A stretch of DNA of 64,000 bases from a virus. Positions within the stretch are counted from its first letter, which is position 1. Each line of letters starts with the position of its first letter. Both the position numbers and the translations under genes were made by a program. The notes below the pieces were generated by a model. The model did not search any database. It was not told the origin of the DNA and was given only the letters and a program-made list of their open reading frames with translations. Shown here one piece after another: positions 18,701 through 27,693 of this stretch. Location: positions 16,621 through 80,620 of IMG/VR virus record IMGVR_UViG_3300020704_000001. One strand, written 5' to 3'.

Positions 18701-21054
18701 TACCACATAATCGTTGGGCTAAATCGGATATTACAGATCTTCAAACAAGAGTAAATAATCTTGAATATTATACTTCATTAAGCATTTTAGAACAAAACGC
18801 ACAATCATTACAAGTTTCAGATGCTAATGGATTAAATAGGTTTAAAAATGGTATTTTGGTTGATGACTTTTCTTCTTATTCTACAGCAGATACAACAAAT
18901 CAAGACTTTGCTGCAAATATAAACATAAGAACAAAACAATTATCTCCAATTACAGTAGTAGACAATTTTCAATTAAATAATCCTATTGTATTAAATAGTT
19001 TGGGAACATTAACTGCTACAAATACATTTGCTGTGTCAAGTCTTGGTGGAACCAGAACAAATTTATTTACATTACCATATACAACTTCTAACATAATAAC
19101 TCAACCATTAGCGACAAGTACAATCAGTTTAAATCCTTTTGCTGTTACAATTTATCAAGGTATTGCTTCGTTATTTCCTCCTATGGATAATTGGGTTGAT
19201 ACTACACAATCTCCTGCACTATTATCAAATTCTCCTGGATTGCAAATTAGTCAACAAACAAATGGAGTTAATGTTATAAATGCTGGTGATTTTGCTATAA
19301 TCCCAGGAACTATATCTTCTTCGTCTTCTTCTACCTCTACTGGTGGAATAATAAATCATGGTGCATTTAATGGTCCATTTGGATCTCAAGTCGGGTATTC
19401 TGCAACAACTACAACGACTTATACAAGCAGTTTACTTCTACAAAATATCTCAACATCTATAAATTCTTCTCCAGCATTAAATGTTAATAATGGATATTTA
19501 AGTAATATTGCTATCTTACCATATATAAGACCTCAACAAATAGGATTTAAAGTTAAAGGTCTTTTGGTAAATACACCAGTATCAACATGGTTTGATGGGG
19601 TTAATATTGATAAATACATTTCTTCTCCAAATACAATAGAATTAACTGGAGTAACTGGAACTTTTAATGAAGGAGATGTTGTTGGTTTTTACATCTTAAA
19701 CGTATTTAATCCAACAGCAAGGGTTGAAGGAACATATGTTTATCCAGGAACATCTAATGTTAGGTTGTATGTAACAAATTTAATCGGTGCTCCTACATAT
19801 ACAACAACAAATGTAATTCAAAATGCAAATTTTGACGCCAATGGTAATTACTCAGGAACTACTGCCAGTGGAAGTGTAAATTCTGGTGTTACTCCTTTAT
19901 TAACTTCTGGACAAGTAACTTCGGTTGGTGGTTCTTATACACTTTCTGGTGGAGGAACTACATATATGATTTATGCTGTACAAGACCCAAATGAATGGTG
20001 TTCTTTTATGAATCAATATGCAGTATGGCAGGATTTAAATTCTTCTGTTTCAACTTGGAATTCTCCACTATTCTATCAAACATTATCTGCTGGTTTATAT
20101 ACATACACATTAGCTGTTGATAATACTGCAACAATATATTTGGATGGTTCCGCAATTACAACATATTCTGGATTTACAACTCCAGTTACTGGGATAATGA
20201 CAGTCGCAACAACTGGCAGCCATTCAATTTCTTGGAGCGCAACAAATACTGGCGGTCCAGCAGGGTTTGCACTCTCTATTAAAGACTCTTCTGGAAACGA
20301 AGTATTTAATTCTAGAACACCACCAAACGCAAGTTATAATAATGTAGCACAGGAACTGGTAATGCCACAGGGTGGTGCTTGGTTCTCTGGCGCCACAGCA
20401 ATTGCATTAGATCAAAATTGTTCAAGTATTCCAAACTTTTATGTTGGAGCAACAATAAATATTACATCTACATATGTGTATTCTTACACACTACAAACTG
20501 CAACATATGTTCCACCACCTCCTCCTCCAAGCGGTGGTGGTGGTGGCGGTGGTGGCGGTGGTTCTATAATTTGTACAAAATTATTTGAACTTGGATTACT
20601 TGACTGGAGTATTTATGAAGCTGATGAGGCTTTTGGTAAAATGATCAAAGAAAATAATCCAGAAATTTATGAAGGATATATTCGTTGGGCATCTATTGTT
20701 GTTGATTGGATGAACGGTTCAGGTCCAGATATTATGTTCTGGATCAAAGATGATGTTCAAAGAAAAAATAAACAAAAAGAAATGGTAACAAAATGGACAC
20801 AAAGAATTGCAACTCCATGGGCTGAGCATATGGCATACAAAATGGGTGTTCTTGAAATGGATAATAAAGTTGGAAAATTTATTATGTCTGTTGGATTCCC
20901 AATTTGTAAAATTGCAAATGTATTAATAAATAAGAATAAGAAACCAAACATAATAATTGGCTATAGTATGTGGGCTTTATTTTCGGTTTTGTATTCAATT
21001 AGTACAATTTTCAAAAAAGAAACTAAACAATCGGTGGAAGTAAATGTCATATAA
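15724..21054 (+). CDS. Large DUF4815-type baseplate/fibre protein with Pro-Gly hinge and extra C-terminal domain
   Basis: 1776 residues. The N terminus (FNTQPYMDDFDPSKNFHRI, VAVQARELTQAQTILQNQI) is typical of the DUF4815 proteins of T4-like marine phages, usually placed at the gp10 position. Later parts are beta-rich. Residues about 1420-1530 look like a PA14-type carbohydrate-binding fold (LYTYTLAVDNTATIYLDG, WSATNTGGPAGFALSIKD). A hinge of six prolines, a serine and ten glycines (residues about 1597-1613) leads to a 160-residue helical domain that includes WSIYEADEAFGKMIKEN and a hydrophobic stretch near the C terminus. It overlaps the next gene by 11 bp. Confidence 0.75.
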   Translation: MALNFNTQPYMDDFDPSKNFHRILFKPGVAVQARELTQAQTILQNQISNFASSIFSQNTPVSGGNVTTNLTTNYIKLNQTYNNSPIKASVFLNKLITDSTGTILARVIATEEATFPGTISGDPPTLIVTYISGTKFSDNMGIFTTDNTNFAASSIGITGGTTCTGLSSVASISPGVFYVVNGYNMSSIANSDGSFNKYSIGNFVSVLEQTVILSKYSNSPSVRVGLEINETIIDYVNDSSLLDPAVGASNFQAPGADRYSLSLSLTTYPLDLGNDDLFIELVRIDAGNILKQVDGTVYSTIDDYFAKRDFETNGDYIVTPFTFTPSKNSLGDSTKYDLSISKGIAYVHGYRIENQSNLVLTSDRARNYNAVNVNDVYIDYGSYFFVDSLSGFFDTTTQPSIDLHCVPSANINSTSVSTYNSTLVGAGNIRGLSYVSDNGNSSTSTYIYKAYVTDITTKNLIGSVTSATSTSIVINDPSNIFSVTSNAYINMPITITSGTAAGDIRNITSYIVTGGVKTISVNAPFTVNPSSTSTFTLSMSSTDVESIVQTVGSGSYALTANVNINIASGKSGSVISGDAVLENPQTPELIFPIGNPYVSSISNSSYTSTKNWRNKVFSSGGILTLNITSGPLTFIGSGVLSDSTIKQNYFIVDSTTNQLLDISNSDGTTITVTPSKTQITFSNPSFANKHVNISTIVNVTSADSSAGGILKAKNLIVGSNTTISTSGPDSGGALNGTTFVDLTYGQVYILNTGLSSSNISLYVSDVKKITRIIDTKSPTTFPSFGMLTSSAYDVTNLYSLNNGQKDSHYDHASISLIPGANSPKGNLLIIFDRYSHSSGDGYFSVLSYLSTTYGGISTSPEQYQNIPTYLSQSGNSYRLSDCLDFRPVRASAKSTFAYEYNTPLSSDGGILIPNATTQFQSAYSYYLPRKDILILSKDKSFNIIEGTAATNPIFPPTPNGALLLAKLSLDAYTAYVPGENPSGTIPNLSVDPVPHNRWAKSDITDLQTRVNNLEYYTSLSILEQNAQSLQVSDANGLNRFKNGILVDDFSSYSTADTTNQDFAANINIRTKQLSPITVVDNFQLNNPIVLNSLGTLTATNTFAVSSLGGTRTNLFTLPYTTSNIITQPLATSTISLNPFAVTIYQGIASLFPPMDNWVDTTQSPALLSNSPGLQISQQTNGVNVINAGDFAIIPGTISSSSSSTSTGGIINHGAFNGPFGSQVGYSATTTTTYTSSLLLQNISTSINSSPALNVNNGYLSNIAILPYIRPQQIGFKVKGLLVNTPVSTWFDGVNIDKYISSPNTIELTGVTGTFNEGDVVGFYILNVFNPTARVEGTYVYPGTSNVRLYVTNLIGAPTYTTTNVIQNANFDANGNYSGTTASGSVNSGVTPLLTSGQVTSVGGSYTLSGGGTTYMIYAVQDPNEWCSFMNQYAVWQDLNSSVSTWNSPLFYQTLSAGLYTYTLAVDNTATIYLDGSAITTYSGFTTPVTGIMTVATTGSHSISWSATNTGGPAGFALSIKDSSGNEVFNSRTPPNASYNNVAQELVMPQGGAWFSGATAIALDQNCSSIPNFYVGATINITSTYVYSYTLQTATYVPPPPPPSGGGGGGGGGGSIICTKLFELGLLDWSIYEADEAFGKMIKENNPEIYEGYIRWASIVVDWMNGSGPDIMFWIKDDVQRKNKQKEMVTKWTQRIATPWAEHMAYKMGVLEMDNKVGKFIMSVGFPICKIANVLINKNKKPNIIIGYSMWALFSVLYSISTIFKKETKQSVEVNVI

Positions 21055-23215
21055 TTATAATACATCTCAGACACAAATTCTTTCAAGTATATTTACTGAT
21101 ACTGCAAAGATTATTTCTTATGATGCTACAAATAAAATTGCATATTTAGATACTCCTGTCCATGTTTCTTTAGGGTATAATGCTGCAATGGGCACAATTA
21201 CTTCTCATTATAATTTAATTGGTAGTATAACAAATGTTGCCCAAGCTATTTCTTCAGGAACATCTCTTCCAGCATTATCAACAGATGAGAATGGAAATTT
21301 TGTTGGGATATTTAATGTCCCTTCATCAAAATTCCAAACTGGCACAAAAGTTTTTAGGGTTGATAATAGGACAGTAACTACTGATCCAACAACTTCAACT
21401 TGTTATGCAGAAGCGTCTTTTACTGCTTCAGGTTTATCGGCTCAATCAAATCAAGCAAACTTTTCTCCTTCTGTTGATTCAAGTTCAATGAAGTTTACTT
21501 CAGTTGCACAAGCTTCACAAACCTTAGTGAATACACTAACAACATATACACCATATGATCCTATAGCTCAATCATTCATAATTGATTCAACAAATTATCC
21601 TAATGGTGTGTATTTAAAATCAATAAAAGTGTTTTTCTGTACAAAACCTTCTTCTAATATCCCAGTAACTCTGTCTATTGTTCCAACAGTAAATGGAACA
21701 CCAAATGGAAGCGCATTAGATTATTCTACCGTAACTTTATCTACAGCACAAGTAAATAATCCAACACCTAATCCACATTATCTTGATCCAACAACTTATA
21801 CAGAGTTTATGTTTCATGCTCCTGTATATATTCAGTCTGGTGTTTTATACGCTTTTGTATTAAAAGCTAACTCTCCAGATTATACTGTATATTTGGCTCA
21901 ACAAAATTCTACTGCAATTCCATCAACAGCTAAACCTTTACCAACAAGTGCAAATCCAACTACTCCAACAAAAGTTGGAGCTGCGCCATATGTTGGGGCT
22001 TTATTTGAATCTCAAAATTCAATTACATGGTCTGCTGATCAAACAAAAGATTTAATGTTTATAATTGATCAATGCGTTTTTGATACATCTAAAACACCAC
22101 AAATTAATTTTAATGTTGTACAAGGTCTTCCATTTAGAAAATTAGGAAAAGATGACATTCAACATAAATTAGATGCAAATAATGTTTCTAATTTAATAGG
22201 CAATTTTTCTGGCAGTTTACGTTCTGATGCGTTTAATATAACAACCACAGATTTTGTTCCAACATCAACTTCAATTGGATATAATTACACTGCAACACTT
22301 GCAAATGGTAATGTTCCTGATGGACCATATGGAATCTCTCCAGGAAAATTTGGGTGTCCAACACCATCAAATATCCAATTAAATGATGGTAAAGGTGAAA
22401 GAATTTTATTGGCAGCATCGAACTCATCATTCTCTCTTTCTGCTACATTAACTTCTTCTGATCCTAATGTTAGCCCAATAGTTTCTGATGATGGTATATC
22501 TTTATTTAATTTGAGATATATGATTAATAATATGGGAATACAAAATAATGTTATTGCTATTGCAAATACCGGATATGGATACAATGTGAATGCATTTTCT
22601 GTAACAGTAAGTTCTCCTGATATTGGATCAGATATTGCTGTTCTTTCTGCTAATCTTTCAAGTAATGGTACAATTTCTACAATTTATTCTGTATATCCTG
22701 GTTCTGGATATTTGACAACACCAACAATCTACATTAATGGAACAAATACATATCCAGCTATTGTTACTGTTTCAGGAGAAACAAGTCCTCATGGCGGAAA
22801 TTCTTATGCAAAATATTTTACTAAAAAAGTAATCTTGACTGCTGGGAATGATTCTGGAGATTTAAGAGTATATTATACTGCATATAAACCAATAGGAACT
22901 GGTGTTTATATTTATTATAAAATATTAAGCAGTAGTGATTCTCAAACATTTGATTCTGGAAATTGGCAATTAATGACACAATTAACAGGAACAACTTATT
23001 CTACATCACAATCTGATTTAATTGAATTTGAATGTGCTCCAGGAGTTAATGGGATAGCGTATAATTCTATTTCATACACAAATACTAGTGGAACAAATTA
23101 TACATCATTCATACAATTCGCCATTAAAGTGGTTTTAGCTTCTTCAGATAACACAAATGTTCCTTTCTTATCTGATATCAGAGCATTAGCATTGCCATCT
23201 GGAACAGGAATCTAA
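21044..23215 (+). CDS. Virion structural protein, companion of the DUF4815 protein
   Basis: 723 residues. The central part (YDPIAQSFIIDSTNYPNGV, LKSIKVFFCTKPSSNIPVT, YTEFMFHAPVYIQSGVLYA) is the segment that in related marine T4-like phages I associate with the C-terminal half of the same long DUF4815 polypeptide. Here it is a separate gene starting inside the end of that gene (ATG at 21044). A GYGYNVNAFSV/GSGYLTTPTI beta module, as in gp6, lies near residues 510-560. Probably a baseplate or fibre-base protein assembled with its upstream partner. The precise role is unknown. Confidence 0.6.
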   Translation: MSYNYNTSQTQILSSIFTDTAKIISYDATNKIAYLDTPVHVSLGYNAAMGTITSHYNLIGSITNVAQAISSGTSLPALSTDENGNFVGIFNVPSSKFQTGTKVFRVDNRTVTTDPTTSTCYAEASFTASGLSAQSNQANFSPSVDSSSMKFTSVAQASQTLVNTLTTYTPYDPIAQSFIIDSTNYPNGVYLKSIKVFFCTKPSSNIPVTLSIVPTVNGTPNGSALDYSTVTLSTAQVNNPTPNPHYLDPTTYTEFMFHAPVYIQSGVLYAFVLKANSPDYTVYLAQQNSTAIPSTAKPLPTSANPTTPTKVGAAPYVGALFESQNSITWSADQTKDLMFIIDQCVFDTSKTPQINFNVVQGLPFRKLGKDDIQHKLDANNVSNLIGNFSGSLRSDAFNITTTDFVPTSTSIGYNYTATLANGNVPDGPYGISPGKFGCPTPSNIQLNDGKGERILLAASNSSFSLSATLTSSDPNVSPIVSDDGISLFNLRYMINNMGIQNNVIAIANTGYGYNVNAFSVTVSSPDIGSDIAVLSANLSSNGTISTIYSVYPGSGYLTTPTIYINGTNTYPAIVTVSGETSPHGGNSYAKYFTKKVILTAGNDSGDLRVYYTAYKPIGTGVYIYYKILSSSDSQTFDSGNWQLMTQLTGTTYSTSQSDLIEFECAPGVNGIAYNSISYTNTSGTNYTSFIQFAIKVVLASSDNTNVPFLSDIRALALPSGTGI

Positions 23216-23216
23216 T

Positions 23217-23444
23217 ATGTATGTAAAAGTTACTGGAACTAATTTTGTCAGAGATATAAATTCTATGGCAATTATTAATACAGATAATAATGAAAAGAAT
23301 GAATACTATTCAAAACAAAAACTATTAAGTACCCAAAAACAAGAACTAAATAATATTAGATCTGAAATTGACGAAATGAAAAGTGATGTTTCTGACATAA
23401 AACAATTATTGCTACAATTAATGGACAAAGGTTCTCATGGCTAA
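23217..23444 (+). CDS. Small coiled-coil virion-associated protein
   Basis: 75 residues: MYVKVTGTNFVRDINSMAI, a conserved-looking strand, then an asparagine-rich stretch and a C-terminal helix with heptad spacing (LNNIRSEIDEMKSDVSDIK, LLLQLM). Small proteins of this shape occur next to baseplate/fibre genes in T4-like marine phages, but no function is known to me. It lies 1 bp after the previous stop and overlaps the next fibre gene by 8 bp, so it is translated with them. A fibre-assembly or attachment role is only suggested by position. Confidence 0.6.
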   Translation: MYVKVTGTNFVRDINSMAIINTDNNEKNEYYSKQKLLSTQKQELNNIRSEIDEMKSDVSDIKQLLLQLMDKGSHG

Positions 23445-26349
23445 TACAGTTTCTTTATTAAATTACGCTAACACATTTGGTGATTGGGTTGTTACTACAA
23501 ATGCATTAGGACTAGAGAATAATACTTTAGCAATTGGTAATTATCGCAAAGCAGCAGGAACATTATATTTAGAGAATGGTTCTTTAGCTCTCCAGTCTAA
23601 TGGTAATGTAATTTTTGCTCAACAATTAGCAGTCCAAGGATTTGGATCTTCTCTTTATGTTCAAAATAATGCTGCTGTTGGCGGTCAAGTATATTTTACA
23701 AATACAGCATTATCGTTAACTGCTTCTGGACAAATTTTAGCTAGTGGTCCTGGAACTGGATTGATTGTTGCAAATAATTCTATATTATCTGGAAATATTA
23801 GCATAGCGGGTACAACTGTTGCTGTAGGAAACGTTAGTTTTGCAAATAATTTAGTCGTATCAAAAACAACAAATACAAACTTTTTAAATGTATTTACAAA
23901 CGCTTTTATTGGTAATAGTGCTGCAATAACAAATGGAACATACACAAATACACTTTTAGCGGCAACAAGTGTTACTACACCAACAGTATATTCAACAACA
24001 ATTTTTGCTAATACAGTGCAAGCGTATTTAAGCGTTAATACAGCTTCTGTTAATACAATTTCTCTTTCAGCTAATTCTTCTATTCTTGGCAATATTCAAG
24101 CTAATTCTTGTATAATTAATACTATTCAAGCTAATACATCGATTAATACTGCAAGCATTACTACTTCTTCGTCAATATCAACTCCAAGGATTTCTATAAG
24201 CTCCACTATTGATGCTAATAATGCATCAGCCTATTTTGGCTCAGTACAATCTGGCCAATTTACTGTAAATGGAAATTTTGTTATCTTGGGCGCAACAGTA
24301 TACAATACTAATACTTTTACATTAAGCGCAAATGCAACTACAGCAGTTACAAGTGCTTTTATTGTGAATCGAGGAATAACTGGACAAGCTGCAGCACTTA
24401 GATGGAATGAACCAAGTAAATATTGGGACATGTTAGATGTTTCTTCTGGTTCGTATTATAAAGTATTAACATCAAATTCCATTTCAGATTCTATTACAAG
24501 TTCAAGCACAACAAATATTGCTTCTTCAAATGCTGTTTATGTTTTAAATAATACTGTATCATCTAATATTTCTTCATTATTTAGTTTAGTATCTACAGTT
24601 TATTCTTCAGCAAACTCTGGTATAAAATATATAAATGGAACTTCCGGTTCAGCAATACCATCATCAGGTGTTGTATCATTTTTAAGTACAAATGGTATAA
24701 CTGCTACAAGTTCTAGTAACACCATAACATTTAATACCCCTCAAGACATTAGATCTACTGCTTCTCCAACATTTAATTCTTTAGTATTAACAAATGCTCT
24801 TCCAATAGCGTATGGTGGTACTGGTGCAACAAGTTCTTCTGGTGCATTAACAAATCTTCTTCCTGCGTTCACAACTGCTGGTTATGTTTTGGCGAGTGGC
24901 GGTCCAGGAAACTATTATTGGGCAGCTGGCGGAACTGGTGGTGGTGGTAGTGGTAGTGGTACGACTCCAGGAACAACTATAAATTCGTCAAGGTTAAGTT
25001 ATACTGCAGCAAATAGTGTGACACAAGTTTGGACAACACCAGCATTTACAAATACGACACAAGTTAGATCATATATTAATGGCGTTCGTCAATTTGAATC
25101 GGAATATTCATTAAATCAATCAGCAAATACAATAACATTTTCAGTAGCACCAACTGCTGGTGATTCTATTCTTATTGAAGTTGATGGGTATTATGTGAGT
25201 CCATACTATGCAAATAATATTGCTTTCACAGTTAATAGTTCAATTTCTCCAACAGCAAATACGATCCAATTGGCTATTGACCAATTAGTTTCTGTTGCAG
25301 CACCAAAAATTTCTCCACAACTTATTGGTACTCCATTAGCTGTTACTGCTCCAGTTGGAGTTAGTAATACAATGATTGCAACAACTGGATTCGTATATAA
25401 TGTATTAAATAATTCAAGTACTGCATTTTTAGGGACATATTTAAATTCTCAGATGCAAGGAACTTTGGCAATAGGAAATGGTGGTACAGGAACAACTACA
25501 GGGACTGGCTCTGGAAATGTTGTATTAAGTACAAGTCCAACTCTTGTGACACCAATTTTAGGGACTCCACAATCTGGAAACTTCTCAACTGGAACTTTTA
25601 CTTGGCCCACATTCAATCAGAATACTACTGGTACTGCTTCTAATATAACATCATATCCATTAAATCAATCAGTTTCTACTACAGGCGCTCCAACCTTTGC
25701 TAATATTAAAACATCTGACGGAACTTCAACACAATTTGGGGGTTCGGCTACAACTGGGTTTTATATGGATGCCACAAATGCAGCCATTAGAACAACCTCT
25801 GCTGGTAATATCTATATGCAAAATGCTGGTGGAACATCTACTTATGGAACGTTCAATTCGGCAGGATTTAATGGAAACTTAAATGGTACTTGGTCTCAGC
25901 TTCCAGCTGGAACAACAACAAATTTTTACCAAGCAGCTGCACCGACAGGTTGGACACAACGCACAGATTTAAATGACTTTATGATGTATATAGTTTCAGG
26001 AGCAGGTGGTGGATCAGGTGGTGTGCATTCTCCAATTACTAATAGTGTCGTTCCTGCGCATACACACTCCTTTTCAACTGGTGCGCCTTCAAACGATCAT
26101 ACCCATTCTGATAATGGTCACACACATAACTACGACCATGGTATGCAACAAACAGTTAACCTTTTTAATGGAGGGTCTTATCAAGGGTTTCCTGTAGGAC
26201 CTGTTGGAACATATACTACAGCCACAGGTTATGCGTCTTTAACTGGACAATCCGCTACTCACACGCATTCAGGTTCAACAGATAATGGCTCTAGCCAGAC
26301 TAATTGGTCACCAAAATATTTATCTAATATAATGTGTACCAAAAGTTAA
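23437..26349 (+). CDS. Tail fibre with HxH-type receptor-binding tip
   Basis: 970 residues. The shaft is made of short beta repeats (NNAAVGGQVYFTN, NNSILSGNISIAGTT, GTGATSSSGALTNLL). The C-terminal 170 residues form a tip with many His-x-His pairs (AHTHSFST, DHTHSDNGHTHNY, THTHSGSTDNGSS), which resembles the metal-binding tip of T4 gp37 and tail-collar domains, preceded by the WTQ...AAAPTGWTQR strand. It probably binds the receptor. The tip is shared with the next fibre gene, and a shaft repeat is shared with both later fibres. No chaperone gene follows directly. Confidence 0.8.
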   Translation: MANTVSLLNYANTFGDWVVTTNALGLENNTLAIGNYRKAAGTLYLENGSLALQSNGNVIFAQQLAVQGFGSSLYVQNNAAVGGQVYFTNTALSLTASGQILASGPGTGLIVANNSILSGNISIAGTTVAVGNVSFANNLVVSKTTNTNFLNVFTNAFIGNSAAITNGTYTNTLLAATSVTTPTVYSTTIFANTVQAYLSVNTASVNTISLSANSSILGNIQANSCIINTIQANTSINTASITTSSSISTPRISISSTIDANNASAYFGSVQSGQFTVNGNFVILGATVYNTNTFTLSANATTAVTSAFIVNRGITGQAAALRWNEPSKYWDMLDVSSGSYYKVLTSNSISDSITSSSTTNIASSNAVYVLNNTVSSNISSLFSLVSTVYSSANSGIKYINGTSGSAIPSSGVVSFLSTNGITATSSSNTITFNTPQDIRSTASPTFNSLVLTNALPIAYGGTGATSSSGALTNLLPAFTTAGYVLASGGPGNYYWAAGGTGGGGSGSGTTPGTTINSSRLSYTAANSVTQVWTTPAFTNTTQVRSYINGVRQFESEYSLNQSANTITFSVAPTAGDSILIEVDGYYVSPYYANNIAFTVNSSISPTANTIQLAIDQLVSVAAPKISPQLIGTPLAVTAPVGVSNTMIATTGFVYNVLNNSSTAFLGTYLNSQMQGTLAIGNGGTGTTTGTGSGNVVLSTSPTLVTPILGTPQSGNFSTGTFTWPTFNQNTTGTASNITSYPLNQSVSTTGAPTFANIKTSDGTSTQFGGSATTGFYMDATNAAIRTTSAGNIYMQNAGGTSTYGTFNSAGFNGNLNGTWSQLPAGTTTNFYQAAAPTGWTQRTDLNDFMMYIVSGAGGGSGGVHSPITNSVVPAHTHSFSTGAPSNDHTHSDNGHTHNYDHGMQQTVNLFNGGSYQGFPVGPVGTYTTATGYASLTGQSATHTHSGSTDNGSSQTNWSPKYLSNIMCTKS

Positions 26350-26419
26350 TTGATTATTTTATAACATATAATAAACAGCGAATGTATTAATTATTTAAAA
26401 CGCTTAATAGGATCACTTA

Positions 26420-27334
26420 ATGACAACTCAAATAAAATCGTCTGTTTTAGCAACTACTGCAGTAACCCAAGGGAGTTATGGCTCAACGACACTAATTCCA
26501 TCATTTACTGTTGATGCTCAAGGAAGATTACAATCTGCTACTAACAATACCCCAAGCATTTCTGCATCTTTTATAACTGGTACGCTAGCAGTCGCTTCAG
26601 GAGGTACTGGTGTTACCACTTCTACTGGCTCTGGAAGTATTGTATTAAGTACAAGTCCAACTCTTGTGACACCAATTTTAGGAACTCCAACTAGCGGTAC
26701 ATTAACTAATTGTACTGGTTATACTTATGCTAATTTAACAGGCACAGTTACTACTTGGAATCAGAGTACTACGGGTAATGCTTTGACTGCCACAACTGCA
26801 GCGTCTTGCTCAGGAAATGCTAGTACAGCAACTACAGCTGCCACGGCAACTACAGCATTAAATTTAAACGGCACTTGGACACAAATGCCAGCTGGTACAG
26901 TAACTAACTTCTTTCAGGCAGCAGCGCCAACAGGTTGGACACAAAATAATACTTATACTAACCATATGATGCGAATAGTATCAGGTGCAGGTGGTGGTTC
27001 AGGCGGTACAATGTCGCCTATTTTAAATAATGTTGTACCTTCACATACACACAGTTTTTCTACTGGCGGAACTTCTAATGATCACACACATTATGATTAT
27101 GGACATACGCATACATACTACCAATACCCAGGTAGTGGTGCACTAACTGGATGGTCAACTCCGGGTGGCGCAGCACAACCTCAATATAACCCAAATGGTG
27201 TTACAGCCACAGGTTATGCGTCTTTAACTGGACAATCTGTTAATCACACTCACTCAGGTTCAACTGATAATGGTTCAAGCCAAACAAACTGGACTCCACA
27301 ATACATAGATAATATCTTGTGCTATAAAAACTAA
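26420..27334 (+). CDS. Second tail fibre with homologous HxH tip
   Basis: 304 residues. It starts MTTQIKSSVLATTAVTQGS, has a short shaft with the GGTGVTTSTGSGSIVLSTS module, an Ala/Thr low-complexity piece, and then a tip homologous to that of the upstream fibre (PAGTVTNFFQAAAPTGWTQ, HTHSFSTGGTSNDHTH, TGYASLTGQSVNHTHSG). The tip centre (TYYQYPGSGALTG) differs, suggesting an alternative receptor specificity. A ribosome site AGGA lies before the ATG. Its last bases (27305-27334) are repeated downstream at 29846, marking the edge of a duplicated or inserted cassette. Confidence 0.75.
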   Translation: MTTQIKSSVLATTAVTQGSYGSTTLIPSFTVDAQGRLQSATNNTPSISASFITGTLAVASGGTGVTTSTGSGSIVLSTSPTLVTPILGTPTSGTLTNCTGYTYANLTGTVTTWNQSTTGNALTATTAASCSGNASTATTAATATTALNLNGTWTQMPAGTVTNFFQAAAPTGWTQNNTYTNHMMRIVSGAGGGSGGTMSPILNNVVPSHTHSFSTGGTSNDHTHYDYGHTHTYYQYPGSGALTGWSTPGGAAQPQYNPNGVTATGYASLTGQSVNHTHSGSTDNGSSQTNWTPQYIDNILCYKN

Positions 27335-27462
27335 GGAATAAAAATGAAAGAATTTATTACAGGCTATCAATATGGTGATAATATGCGCTTTTCTTGTGTA
27401 TATGTATTTCCTAATAATCTAGATAAAGATGAAATACACGTACCTCCAAGAACAACTTTAAT
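27305..27462. repeat. Direct repeat, copy 1 (cassette boundary)
   Basis: The end of the second fibre gene, its intergenic space and the first 40 codons of the small gene at 27344 recur at 29846-30010. The copies are essentially identical apart from a 7-bp insertion in the spacer of copy 2. About 2.4 kb lies between the copies. Confidence 0.9.
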
Positions 27463-27568
27463 AGCACCGCCCGATTTATCTGAAAACCAAGATGCCTTAT
27501 GGGATGGTACAATGTGGTCTGCTGTAGATAAAGAACCTGTTCCACCTAACCCATATGCACCAATATGA
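27344..27568 (+). CDS. Small fibre-cassette protein, paralogue A
   Basis: 74 residues, starting MKEFITGYQYGDNMRFSCV. The first 40 residues are identical to the protein at 29892; the rest diverges, but both keep an ALWDG-T-MW/AMWTG-E-TW motif and a proline-rich C terminus. This short beta-rich protein with a W-x-G-x-x-W motif resembles tail-fibre-associated assembly or cap proteins, but I do not recognise a family. The ATG has AAGGA upstream. It overlaps the next small gene through ATGA. Confidence 0.55.
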   Translation: MKEFITGYQYGDNMRFSCVYVFPNNLDKDEIHVPPRTTLIAPPDLSENQDALWDGTMWSAVDKEPVPPNPYAPI

Positions 27569-27693
27569 GCGAAGAAATAAAAGGCAGTAATATATATCGT
27601 TATGCATGTTACACAAAACTTGCTGGAATTACTCCCAGTACAGGAGAGGTAATGGACGAATCAGGTTGTAGTATAAAGGAAACATATAAATGA
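27565..27693 (+). CDS. 42-residue truncated paralogue of the protein at 30218
   Basis: A short ORF linked by ATGA overlaps at both ends: its ATG overlaps the stop of the previous gene, and its TGA overlaps the ATG of the third fibre. Its core YTKLAGITPSTGEVMDE closely matches YTKLAGTNPNTGEVMDE of the 30218 protein, including flanking cysteines. The N-terminal cysteine region and the helical C-terminal half are missing. It could be a functional mini-version or a remnant kept for translational coupling. No function is known to me. Confidence 0.5.
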   Translation: MSEEIKGSNIYRYACYTKLAGITPSTGEVMDESGCSIKETYK

